Source: Terriglobia bacterium (lineage in GTDB: Bacteria > Acidobacteriota > Terriglobia > Terriglobales > Acidobacteriaceae). From it: DNA of 60,403 nucleotides. The notes beneath the pieces are model-generated. The model ran no database searches. It worked only from the letters and a program-made list of their open reading frames with translations, and was not told the DNA's origin. Location: positions 1-60,403 of the forward strand of contig JAIQET010000033.1 of the NCBI GenBank assembly GCA_020073645.1, given 5' to 3'. The stretch's first letter is position 1; every line of letters starts with the position of its first letter. Of the stretch, positions 28,107 through 36,027 are shown piece after piece. The position numbers and the translations under genes were made by a program.

Positions 28107-28865
28107 CTACTCCACTCGGACCACATAACCCACGTCGAGCTTGTAGGCAGGCGCGAAAACCGAGAGCTTGCCGAGTCGAGTGACTTCGCCGGTGTCGAGC
28201 TTGTAGATGGCTTCAATGACTGTGAGCTTGCCCTCTTTGAGGGCGTGGCGCAGGATTTCACTGTTGCCGAGCACGTCTTTTGCACTCTGGTGAATGTTCT
28301 CTTCAATGGCGGCTTCAACCAGCGCATCCGCCTTGGCGTAACTGCTTGCCTGGATCACCGCAGGATTGATTTTGTCCACGATGGCTTGCAGGTTCGGGCT
28401 GGGCATCTTGCCGCCCGAGCACGCGGCGGTCACGGCGCCGCACTTTTCGTGCCCGAGCACTACCAACACGCTGCTACCCAGGTGTTCCACCGCGTATTCA
28501 ATGCTGCCCAAACCGATGGCGTCCGCGACATTACCGGCTGAGCGCACGACGAAAATGTCTCCCAGGCTCTTGTCGAACAGCAACTCGGGCGGAACCCGGC
28601 TATCGGAGCACGTGAGCACGATAACTCTTGGATGTTGGCCGCTTGCCAAGCTGGAGCGAAGATGTCCGAACTCACGTACTTTCGTCTTGCTTGCGACAAA
28701 CCGCTTGTTGCCCTGCATCAAGTCGGCCCATATCTTCTCTGCGGAAGGGGTCTCTTTGGCCGAATTGGTGCGGGGGACGGGCGTCGCTGGCGTAGCATGT
28801 TCCTGTGCCATGCCGAACGAGAGAAAAAGAATCAAAACTGCAAAAAGCGAGAAAGCGCGTCTCAT
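28107..28865 (-). CDS. Exported beta-class carbonic anhydrase
   Basis: 252 residues. A signal peptide (MRRAFSLFAVLILFLSFGMA) directs it to the periplasm. The beta-class zinc motifs are CSDSRVPPELLF and GHEKCGAV, supplying Cys, Asp, His and Cys. It interconverts CO2 and bicarbonate. A 40-residue C-terminal extension (VIEAIYKLDTGEVTRLG) resembles the usual final strand region. GGAGGA 6 bases ahead of the ATG sets the start. Confidence 0.9.
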   Translation of the reverse strand: MRRAFSLFAVLILFLSFGMAQEHATPATPVPRTNSAKETPSAEKIWADLMQGNKRFVASKTKVREFGHLRSSLASGQHPRVIVLTCSDSRVPPELLFDKSLGDIFVVRSAGNVADAIGLGSIEYAVEHLGSSVLVVLGHEKCGAVTAACSGGKMPSPNLQAIVDKINPAVIQASSYAKADALVEAAIEENIHQSAKDVLGNSEILRHALKEGKLTVIEAIYKLDTGEVTRLGKLSVFAPAYKLDVGYVVRVE

Positions 28866-28925
28866 GAAGAATTCCTCCGTATAGTCCAAGCGAGCGCCTA
28901 GAATCCGCGCCATCCGACATAGGTG

Positions 28926-28952
28926 GAATCGGCAACTCCAGCAGAAAGTTAA
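28926..28952 (-). promoter_or_regulatory. Candidate sigma-28 site upstream of the carbonic anhydrase gene
   Basis: TTAACTTT-N11-GCCGATTC on the minus strand matches 6 of 8 bases at both elements with exact 11-base spacing, 61 bases before the start codon. The core -35 TAAAG is broken, so this is a candidate only. Confidence 0.4.
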
Positions 28953-28974
28953 GGCGGACCTGGTGGAAAATTCC

Positions 28975-29808
28975 CTAAGGGCCTGCGGCGATTGCGGGCA
29001 AGTTGTTTGGGTTCGGCGCTGGCGGTTGCTTGCCCAAAATCACCACATCCACGCGGCGGTTCAGCGCCCGCCCTTGCTCGGTGCGGTTGGCGGCGATGGG
29101 ATGGTATTCGGCGTACCCCCCTGCCGAAAGGCGTTCCGGAGCGAAGGCGTATTGCGTGATCAGCACGCGGATCATTTCTGTGGCTCGCGCCGTGGACAGC
29201 TCCCAGTTGGAGGCAAACTGCGAGTTGTGGATGGGGACGTTGTCGGTGTGCCCCTCGATGCGGATCCGGTATTCGCGATCCGCCAGCAGCCGGGCCATGC
29301 GGCCAAAGGCCGACCGGGAATCGGTCTTCATCTCCGCCGAGCCGCTGTCGAAGAAACCAACTTCCCGCAAGCTGATGACCAGCCCGTCGGGCTCGCTGCG
29401 CAGGGCGACTTCCTGGCGGGAGATTTCTGGCGCCAGCGCCTTCTCCAACTCTTTGCGCAGCGCGCCCAGGTCGCCGTTCTCGGCCGCCCCAGAAAGCACG
29501 CCCTTGGCTGGCGGCACCAGCCGGCCCATGGCGGCCGTGCGCTCGGCATTCTCAACCGCCTGCACGGTGTTAAAGGGCATCGGGTCCTTGGTGTCTACCG
29601 GAATCTGGGTGTTGGAAGTCGGGAACACTCCCAACTCCTGAAAGGCCACTTGAATGGCCAATGCCAGCTTCCCCACCTTGCGCTGGTCCACCTGCGAGGT
29701 CGAGTACATCACCACGAAGAATGCGAACAGCAGCGTAATGAAGTCGGCGTAGGAAACCAGCCAGCGTTCATGGTTGGCGTGCGCCGGGTGCTTTTTTCTG
29801 CGGCTCAT
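28975..29808 (-). CDS. motB: Flagellar motor stator protein MotB
   Basis: 277 residues. A single membrane helix near the N-terminus (YADFITLLFAFFVVMYS) carries the ion-channel aspartate Asp22. A periplasmic linker and an OmpA-like peptidoglycan-binding domain follow (about 150-255, IRIEGHTDNVPIHN and TARATEMIRVLI). The ATG overlaps the motA stop by 4 bases, so stator subunits are translationally coupled. A C-terminal Pro/Asn-rich tail ends the protein. Confidence 0.95.
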   Translation of the reverse strand: MSRRKKHPAHANHERWLVSYADFITLLFAFFVVMYSTSQVDQRKVGKLALAIQVAFQELGVFPTSNTQIPVDTKDPMPFNTVQAVENAERTAAMGRLVPPAKGVLSGAAENGDLGALRKELEKALAPEISRQEVALRSEPDGLVISLREVGFFDSGSAEMKTDSRSAFGRMARLLADREYRIRIEGHTDNVPIHNSQFASNWELSTARATEMIRVLITQYAFAPERLSAGGYAEYHPIAANRTEQGRALNRRVDVVILGKQPPAPNPNNLPAIAAGP

Positions 29809-30593
29809 CCCGGAACCTCCGTTTTCTGCTCCTCGGCTTCTTGGGGTTTGGCCTCAGCCAGGTATCCCAGCAGCTTGGTCTCCAGCATGCGGGGGTTCAT
29901 GCCTTCCAGAATGGAGATCACGCCTTCCAGGGTCATCTCCCGGATCACCTGCTCCTCGCGAATGCGAATCTTCAACTTGCCCGACGCGGGCAGAAAGAAG
30001 AGGTTGGCCGCTCCCACCCCGTAAATCGTGGCCACGAAGGCGACCGCGATTCCCCGGCCCACTTCATCAATCTTGTCCAGGTGCTGCATGACCTGGATCA
30101 GCCCCAGCACCGCGCCGATGATGCCGATGGTCGGCGAGAAACCTCCCGCCGACTCGAAGACTTGCGGGATTTTCTCTTCGTGCTCAGCCTGGTTGTCGAG
30201 CTCGAGCTCCATCATCTTGCGCAGTTCCTGGGGCTCGGTCCCATCCACCGCCAGCATCAGCGACTTCTTGAGGAAGGGCTCCTCGATCTTCTGCAGTTCC
30301 GCGTCCAGCGAGACGATGCCCTCGCGCCGGGCCTTGTTGGCGTAGCTCACGAGTTCTTTCACCATGCCGAGAGCATTGCGCTTGGGTTCGATGAACACAT
30401 GCACCAGACGGCCGAATGCGCCCAGCACCACCGGCAGGGGAAACTGAATCAGGACCGCGCCCAGGGTGCCGCCAAACACGATCATGGCGGCAGTGGGCTG
30501 CAGCACCTGCGAGATTTTGCCGCCCTCCAGCAGCAAGCCGCCCACGATCCCACCCAGACCCAGAGCTACGCCGCCCCAACTAGCCTTGTCCAC
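29805..30593 (-). CDS. motA: Flagellar motor stator protein MotA
   Basis: 262 residues. Four membrane helices: two at the N-terminus (GVALGLGGIVGGLLLEGG; ATAAMIVFGGTLG type) and two in the C-terminal half (SPTIGIIGAVLGLIQVMQHL; GIAVAFVATIYGVGAANLFF). The large cytoplasmic loop contains the charged face that contacts FliG. It forms the ion-driven stator with MotB. It starts 6 bases after the flbD stop. No sigma-28 site is seen in front of flbD-motA-motB. Confidence 0.95.
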   Translation of the reverse strand: MDKASWGGVALGLGGIVGGLLLEGGKISQVLQPTAAMIVFGGTLGAVLIQFPLPVVLGAFGRLVHVFIEPKRNALGMVKELVSYANKARREGIVSLDAELQKIEEPFLKKSLMLAVDGTEPQELRKMMELELDNQAEHEEKIPQVFESAGGFSPTIGIIGAVLGLIQVMQHLDKIDEVGRGIAVAFVATIYGVGAANLFFLPASGKLKIRIREEQVIREMTLEGVISILEGMNPRMLETKLLGYLAEAKPQEAEEQKTEVPG

Positions 30594-30599
30594 GCGCGC

Positions 30600-30869
30600 T
30601 TACCTCTCGTCCTGCTCTTCCAGTTCCTCAGGTGCCTGCCGCGCCGGGGGAGACACCACCGGAATGTGGTCCCAGGCGGGGAATATTCCTTGCAGTACGG
30701 AACGGCGAAACTCCACGATGCGCTGCAGCACCTCGTTCGCGTTTTCGCGGACGATAATCTTCTCCCCATTGATCAGGGTGATGACCGTGTCCGGAGCCTG
30801 CTCCACGAACTTGATCAAGTCCGAGTTGACGGTTAGGGGATGGTTGTTCAGGCGAGTTAGCTGAATCAT
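30600..30869 (-). CDS. flbD: FlbD family flagellar protein
   Basis: 89 residues. The first 60 match the small FlbD/SwrD family: MIQLTRLNNHPLTVNSDLIK, then VEQAPDTVITLINGEKIIV and the helix ANEVLQRIVEFRR. In Bacillus SwrD supports motor power, in keeping with its place immediately ahead of motA-motB. The tail (about 60-89) is Pro/Glu-rich. The start at 30869 is preferred to the 31-codon upstream extension, which has no family match. Confidence 0.88.
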   Translation of the reverse strand: MIQLTRLNNHPLTVNSDLIKFVEQAPDTVITLINGEKIIVRENANEVLQRIVEFRRSVLQGIFPAWDHIPVVSPPARQAPEELEEQDER

Positions 30870-31010
30870 CCCGTACTCACTTCCCAGAGACACGCCACCC
30901 GGAATGGCAGCGCTCCCTATTGCCTCCATCGGTGGCGGCTGGCCGGTGCATGATGCCCCCACCTTCGAACCGGGTTACGGAGGTACCGGGGCCTTTGGAC
31001 GCATCGGATC

Positions 31011-31037
31011 TAAAGCCGCCCAGCAATCCGCCGATGT
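31011..31037 (+). promoter_or_regulatory. Sigma-28 (FliA) promoter of the flagellin gene
   Basis: TAAAGCCG-N11-GCCGATGT against TAAAGTTT-N11-GCCGATAA: both cores intact with exact spacing, 119 bases before the fliC ATG. The leader (about 31045-31156) can form three short perfect stems: 31057-31062 with 31076-31081, 31086-31090 with 31104-31108, and 31110-31114 with 31126-31130. Confidence 0.9.
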
Positions 31038-31156
31038 GCGGAGTGAAGGCACTTAGGTTCCGCGAAGTGAGGAAACGGAACGGGACCTCCGCAGAAATCC
31101 TGAGGAGGCGGTTCTAGGGAAGACGGAACCAACACTCAACCAAAGGAGCGATTCAA

Positions 31157-32407
31157 ATGGCACTCAGTATTCTGAATAACATTCCGTCCCTGGCCGCACA
31201 GAACCAACTGGCGATCACGGGATCGAATCTGCAGAGGACACTGTTCCGGCTCTCGTCCGGTTCCCGCATCAACAGCGGCGCTGATGATGCTGCCGGCCTG
31301 GCGATCGCGGACGGTTTGCATGCTAACTCAACCGCACTCACACAATCAGCCCGCAACGCGAATGACGGCGTCGGCCAACTGCAAGTCGCCGATGGCGCAC
31401 TCGCCCAGGTCACCACCCTGCTCAACCGCGCGGTCACGCTGGCCACGGAATCGGCAACCGGCACGGTGTCGGATCAGCAGCGTGTGGCGCTGGACGCCGA
31501 GTTCACGCAGATCAAGGCGGAAATCGACCGCATTGGCAGCACCACGACCTACAACGGCACGCAGGTGTTCACCGCTGCCTCTCAAGATATCTTCTTGAGT
31601 GACGCGGGCACCAGCAGCCACATCCAGGTCGGCACCGGCACGCTGTCCGCCGCCGGCGTCCTGGGAGGGTCCGCCAGCGGGACTCTGGCCTTCAGTGCCC
31701 TGCCCGCGGACGGCGACACGTTAGAGGTTGATGATGGGAATGGAAACGATATTACCTACACATTCGTAGACACTCTCACCGGCGCGGCGAACGAGGTGCT
31801 GATTGATCAAAACGCAGACGCCAACGGCGTGGCCGGACAGGGCAACGAAACTGAGGCTCAGATCCTCGAGAACACCATGGCGCACCTGGTGACGGCCGTC
31901 AACGGTGGGCCGGGCGCTGGGACCGTCTATGGGGCCGGAACCGTAGTCAATCCGGACGTAACGGCGTCGGCTTCGGGCACCTCAATCACCTTCCAGGCGA
32001 CGGCCGTTGGCAATGGCGTCATCGCCTCGGGCGGTACCATTACCCCCACCGTGACCGGCGGTTTCGCGGCCTTCATCGAGACCACCCCGTTTGCCGCTGG
32101 TACGAGCACCTCGCTGACCACCGCTGCCAATGCTCAGGCAGCGCTGACTGCCATTAACGCTGGCATTCAGTCCGTCGCCGGTATGCGCGGCACGATCGGC
32201 GCGGGCGTCAACCGACTGCAGAGCGCCAGCACGGTCATCAGCAACCAGGTGCAGAACCTGACGGCTGCCGAAGACGGTATCCGCGCGGCCGATATCGCTC
32301 AGGAAGTGGCAAACCTGACCAAGTACTCGATCCTGAACCAGACCGGCATTTCCTCTCTGGCCCAGGCCAACCAGATGCAGCAGAGCGTGCTCTCGCTGCT
32401 TAAGTAA
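31157..32407 (+). CDS. fliC: Flagellin
   Basis: 416 residues, the filament subunit. The conserved N-terminal helices (LSILNNIPSLAAQNQL, RLSSGSRINSGADDAAGLAI) and C-terminal helices (EDGIRAADIAQEVANLTKYS, QANQMQQSVLSLLK) form the D0/D1 core. A variable middle (about 160-320), rich in Gly/Thr/Ala, would be surface-exposed. AAAGGAG 8 bases ahead of the ATG fixes the start. It has its own sigma-28 promoter and a strong terminator, which explains high, separable expression. Confidence 0.97.
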   Translation: MALSILNNIPSLAAQNQLAITGSNLQRTLFRLSSGSRINSGADDAAGLAIADGLHANSTALTQSARNANDGVGQLQVADGALAQVTTLLNRAVTLATESATGTVSDQQRVALDAEFTQIKAEIDRIGSTTTYNGTQVFTAASQDIFLSDAGTSSHIQVGTGTLSAAGVLGGSASGTLAFSALPADGDTLEVDDGNGNDITYTFVDTLTGAANEVLIDQNADANGVAGQGNETEAQILENTMAHLVTAVNGGPGAGTVYGAGTVVNPDVTASASGTSITFQATAVGNGVIASGGTITPTVTGGFAAFIETTPFAAGTSTSLTTAANAQAALTAINAGIQSVAGMRGTIGAGVNRLQSASTVISNQVQNLTAAEDGIRAADIAQEVANLTKYSILNQTGISSLAQANQMQQSVLSLLK

Positions 32408-32415
32408 GGCGTTAC

Positions 32416-32447
32416 GGCGGAGGTGGGACAACTCACCCACCTCCGCC
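32416..32447 (+). terminator. Intrinsic terminator after fliC
   Basis: GGCGGAGGTGGG pairs perfectly with CCCACCTCCGCC around an 8-base loop and is followed by AGTTTTCTTT. It begins 9 bases past the flagellin stop codon. Downstream flaG, fliD and fliS would depend on partial read-through or an unseen promoter. Confidence 0.85.
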
Positions 32448-32470
32448 AGTTTTCTTTGAAGTCAGGCTGT

Positions 32471-32801
32471 ATGCGCATTGACTCCATCGACGTCACTCCT
32501 GCCTCGGCCCAAGCCCCGACAGGGCGGGACGGGACACGCATTGATCGGGTTGTCCCTAGGGAGGATCGCGCGAAAGGGCTACCTAGCCCCTCGGCAGTCT
32601 GACACGGCACCGGTACTGCGGGCGCCGCAGCATGAGGTTAGCGTGGTGGTAGACGAAAACCGGAACATTAGCTACCGCTTCCTGGACGCGCAAACCGGAG
32701 AACTGGTGCAGCCGGTCCCTCCGGAAGAGTTACTGCGCGTGATGCACAACATCGGCGAATGGCTGCAGGAATCGCAGCAAGAACTGAAAGTGACCGCCTA
32801 G
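32471..32801 (+). pseudogene. flaG: flaG with an apparent +1 frameshift
   Basis: From the ATG at 32471 the frame reads MRIDSIDVTPASAQAP and ends at a TGA (32600-32602) after 43 codons. The conserved FlaG domain follows in the next frame: APQHEVSVVVDENRNISYRF, then LDAQTGELVQPVPPEELLRV and QESQQELKVTA to 32801. Together they give one normal-length FlaG. The second frame alone is open from a TTG at 32478 but has an atypical N-terminus. FlaG influences filament length. A sequencing error cannot be excluded. Confidence 0.75.
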
Positions 32802-32823
32802 CCGCCAAGCGGGAGGATAAATC

Positions 32824-34176
32824 ATGAGCATCAACCTCAACATCACACCAGGATCAACCAGCACAGGCAGCGGAATTGATGTAACCTCCGTCGTAAATCA
32901 GATCTTGGATGCGGACCGGGCTCCCGAGCGGCTTTGGCAGACGCAACAGGCCACTCTCACGGTGCAATCCACCGCCTGGACCGGCATCAGTACGACCCTG
33001 ACCTCCCTGCAAAGCAAGGTCAACAACTTGAAGGATGTGTTCGGTGCCATCACCGCGATGACGGCGGTCTCCTCGCAGCCTGCTATCCTGACGGCGACCG
33101 CCGGAACTTCCGCGGCGTCGGGCAACCACGTGGTGGTGGTCAACGGCTTAGCCACGACTTCGTCCTACTACACGGATCCGGTGACGAGCAGCAGCACGCC
33201 TTTCGGCACTGGGACGCTCAGCCTCCAGTTGGGCAACGGCACTCCAGTAGACATTCCGGTGGATGAAACGAACAACACACTTGATAGTTTGGCCAGCTAC
33301 ATCAATGGCGCCGCCCTGGGGGTGACCGCCAGCGTCATTAATGATGCCAATGGGGCCCGTCTGGCGCTGGTCAGCCGGACTACCGGGCTGCCCGGTGACC
33401 TGACCATAACCGGAGATGTCGGCCTGACGTTCAATAAAGTAGCCGGGAAGAACGCTTCCTTGAGCGTTGATGGCGTGCCGGTCAGTAGCGCCAGCAATAC
33501 CGTGAGCACGGTGCTTCCGGGGGTCACGCTGAATCTGGTCACCGCCTCGGAGGGGACCGAAGTGCAGCTCGCGGTGGGACCGGACGTCACCCGGGCAAAA
33601 CAGGCCGTCAACGATTTCGTGAGTGCTTACAACGCGGTGATCGGCGCGGTCAATTCCGAGTTCACCGTCAACTCGTCGACCAACACCGCCGGCCCGCTGG
33701 CCGCAGACGGTTCCTTACGCTCATTGCAGGCGAGCTTGCTGTCCGATGTCACCTACTCGGTCGCCGGCAACAACGGCATCACGGGCCTGGCCTCGATCGG
33801 TGTGAACATGAACGATGATGGTTCGCTGACCGTGGACGACACCAAGCTGACTGATGTCCTGACCAGCAAGTTTTCCAACTTTCAGAACTTCTTTCAGTCT
33901 GCTGGCCCGGCTGGGTTCGCCAACCATTTCGGCACCGATCTTTACGCGCTTACCGATCCCAGCAGCGGCTTGATCAGTCTCAGTCAGAGTGAGATTTCCA
34001 GCACCCAGAAGATGCTGACCCAGCAGATCAACGATTTCGAAGATCGTCTGGCGGTGACCCAGAAGCAGTTGATTGACCAGTACAGCCGAGTAGATACCAT
34101 GCTGCGCCAGTTCCCCATGATCATGGCGCAGATTACCAGCCAGCTCGGAGCCCTGCAGCAGGGGCAGGGACAGTGA
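32824..34176 (+). CDS. fliD: Flagellar filament cap protein FliD
   Basis: 450 residues. The cap that guides flagellin polymerisation. The N-terminal domain (about 18-110, GIDVTSVVNQILDADRAPER) and the C-terminal domain (about 250-445, ending LRQFPMIMAQITSQLGAL) match the FliD family, with a Thr/Ser/Gly-rich middle. GGGAGGA 6 bases ahead of the ATG is a good ribosome site. The stop TGA overlaps the fliS start. Confidence 0.95.
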   Translation: MSINLNITPGSTSTGSGIDVTSVVNQILDADRAPERLWQTQQATLTVQSTAWTGISTTLTSLQSKVNNLKDVFGAITAMTAVSSQPAILTATAGTSAASGNHVVVVNGLATTSSYYTDPVTSSSTPFGTGTLSLQLGNGTPVDIPVDETNNTLDSLASYINGAALGVTASVINDANGARLALVSRTTGLPGDLTITGDVGLTFNKVAGKNASLSVDGVPVSSASNTVSTVLPGVTLNLVTASEGTEVQLAVGPDVTRAKQAVNDFVSAYNAVIGAVNSEFTVNSSTNTAGPLAADGSLRSLQASLLSDVTYSVAGNNGITGLASIGVNMNDDGSLTVDDTKLTDVLTSKFSNFQNFFQSAGPAGFANHFGTDLYALTDPSSGLISLSQSEISSTQKMLTQQINDFEDRLAVTQKQLIDQYSRVDTMLRQFPMIMAQITSQLGALQQGQGQ

Positions 34177-34625
34177 TGGACGCCAGAAACGCCTATCGTG
34201 AGAGTGCCGTGCGCAGCGCCAACCCGGTGCGCCTGGTGGTAATGCTCTATGAACAGATCATCCAGGATCTGCGTGGCGCCCTGTCCGCGATCGAGAACAA
34301 TGATGTGGAAGCCCGCACCAGAGAGATCAATCACGCTCTCCTGGTGATCGGTCAGTTGCAGGCCACATTAAATCTGGAAAAGGGTGGCGAGGCGGCCCGC
34401 AACCTGGACCGCTTTTACAGCGTCGTAAGCGCCAGTTTGCTGGAGGCCCAGTTCAAAGTCTCGCCAGAAATCCTGCGCAAACAGATTGCCAATGTCCTGA
34501 CGTTGCGCGAAGCCTGGGTGGAAGTAGAGCGAGCGACTTCAATCGCTGGCTCACCGCAGCCCCCTGCCGCTCGCAGTGCGGACGCCCCAGCAGACCGGAC
34601 TGCCCCCGCAGATTGGAAGGCGTGA
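34176..34625 (+). CDS. fliS: Flagellin export chaperone FliS
   Basis: 149 residues. The family core MDARNAYRESAVRSANPVRL and LVVMLYEQIIQDLRGA fills the first 110 residues as a helical bundle; an Ala/Pro-rich tail follows. FliS binds the flagellin C-terminus and prevents early polymerisation. The ATG shares one base with the fliD stop (TGATG). A GTG at 34173 is the alternative start. Confidence 0.93.
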   Translation: MDARNAYRESAVRSANPVRLVVMLYEQIIQDLRGALSAIENNDVEARTREINHALLVIGQLQATLNLEKGGEAARNLDRFYSVVSASLLEAQFKVSPEILRKQIANVLTLREAWVEVERATSIAGSPQPPAARSADAPADRTAPADWKA

Positions 34626-34975
34626 TGGTCGTCGCCGACGCCATGGAAGGGCTCCACCTCGTCAACCAGAGACTGCAAGCTCTGCTGGCCCGGATGCAAC
34701 CGGGAGGCAATCCCGCGGACATCGTGCCGCAGGAACTGGCTGACCTTCTGAACGATCTGACCCTGGCGGCAGACTGGCTCCGGGCTGGGGTTGCTAGCGG
34801 CGATGTGGAGCTCAAGAAGGAAATCTGCGATTACCGCAGCAGCCTGCAACGACTGCAGTCCCTGCTGCCATCGCTGCAAGCGCGGTTACTGACCGAACGC
34901 GCCCGTCTGGACGCCGAGCGCTCCCATTTGCATGCCGCTTCGGCCTGGTCGAAGGCCTCGAAGGATACTCTCTGA
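34625..34975 (+). CDS. Small helical protein after fliS, possible FliT-like chaperone
   Basis: 116 residues, family not securely recognised. It is predicted all-helical (LHLVNQRLQALLARM; DYRSSLQRLQSLLPSLQARL) and is translationally coupled to fliS through TGATG at 34623-34627. Position and helical character recall FliT, the FliD chaperone, but no diagnostic motif is visible. Nothing recognisable follows before flgL, except a short AGGTCCC-GCC-GGGACCT hairpin at 35119-35135. Confidence 0.65.
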   Translation: MVVADAMEGLHLVNQRLQALLARMQPGGNPADIVPQELADLLNDLTLAADWLRAGVASGDVELKKEICDYRSSLQRLQSLLPSLQARLLTERARLDAERSHLHAASAWSKASKDTL

Positions 34976-35137
34976 ACTAGAACTGTTTGGCTCGGGGCAT
35001 ATTCTGGGAACGCTGCTACCGGCCACGCTGGGGCGTGGAAAAGCGGTTTCAGCCGTGGCTCCGGCACCGGCTCCCGGGGGTGCACCGGCCCGCTGCTGAA
35101 GCGGCGGACTACTAGCGGAGGTCCCGCCGGGACCTTC

Positions 35138-36022
35138 CTACTTCAGGTAATCGAACAAGCTCAGTTGAGAAACCTTGCCCACAGCAGCTAGCGTGGCATT
35201 ACGGGCGCCCTCTGCATTCACCAACTGGCTGGCCGCCGCCGCCATGTCCACGCCGTCCACGGTGTTTTCCTGATCGCTGAGTTGTAGCTTTTCGGTATTG
35301 AGATAGCTTTGCTGGCTGTCGATCTGGTTCAGTGCGTTGCCGTAGAACACCCGCTGCGTGGTCACGTAATCGAAGGCCTTTCGGACAGCCGCCACAGCGG
35401 TGTCGATGCCCGTGTTCGTCTGCAGAGCGGTGAGCAGGTCGGTTACCGCCTGAAAGACGTCGGCTCCTGCATTGGCGAAGATCTGCGACCCCGGTTGGTT
35501 CACTTGCAACTGATAGCTGTCTCCGATGGCGACCGTGTTCACTCCCGCGTTGCCATCGTAGCGAACGCCCGAGGGCACGGTGGCGTCAGAGACGAAGGGC
35601 AAGGTCCGGGACGTGCCGGCAAAAACGAACCGTCCCTGGTAGGAAAGGTTCGCCAAACTGATAAGCTCGTCGCGCAGTCCGCTTACTTCTTGCGCAACTG
35701 CAGCCCGGTTCTCGTCGGAAAGCGTTCCCGTCCCACCCTGCACGCCCAGGCCGATGGCACGCTGCAGGGCGGTGACCACCGAGCTCAACGTCGAATCGGC
35801 GGTCTGTAGTTGCCCGCGAATGTTGCCAATGCTGCGCAAGAACGAATCCGCCTGGCTGCTGCGGTCGTGAATCTGGGTCAGCAGGGCAGAGCCGGCGGGA
35901 TCGTCCGAAGGCTTGTTGATCTTGCTTCCCGATGCGATCTGCAGGGTGGCGGTGTCCTGCTGCTGCTGGGTCTCCGCCAGCGCCGCCAGCAGGTCGGGCA
36001 TCAGATACGGATTAACGCGCAT
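35138..36022 (-). CDS. flgL: Flagellar hook-filament junction protein FlgL
   Basis: 294 residues. The flagellin-like N-terminus (MRVNPYLMPDLLAALAETQQ, IASGSKINKPSDDPAGSALL) and C-terminal helices (LQLSDQENTVDGVDMAAAAS, ending KVSQLSLFDYLK) identify the second hook-associated junction protein. The middle is short, as usual. It is the last gene of the flgM-orf-flgN-flgK-flgL series, 5 bases after flgK. Confidence 0.94.
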   Translation of the reverse strand: MRVNPYLMPDLLAALAETQQQQDTATLQIASGSKINKPSDDPAGSALLTQIHDRSSQADSFLRSIGNIRGQLQTADSTLSSVVTALQRAIGLGVQGGTGTLSDENRAAVAQEVSGLRDELISLANLSYQGRFVFAGTSRTLPFVSDATVPSGVRYDGNAGVNTVAIGDSYQLQVNQPGSQIFANAGADVFQAVTDLLTALQTNTGIDTAVAAVRKAFDYVTTQRVFYGNALNQIDSQQSYLNTEKLQLSDQENTVDGVDMAAAASQLVNAEGARNATLAAVGKVSQLSLFDYLK

Positions 36023-36027
36023 GGCGA

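Noticed and set aside
30960..31040. Cyclic-di-GMP-I riboswitch-like words (GGTTACGG, GGACGC) before fliC
   Set aside because: The conserved words occur in the wrong order and lie upstream of the sigma-28 promoter, so they would not be transcribed with fliC.
35119..35135. AGGTCCC-GCC-GGGACCT hairpin after flgL as a terminator
   Set aside because: Short stem with no U-run on either strand; too weak to call with confidence.
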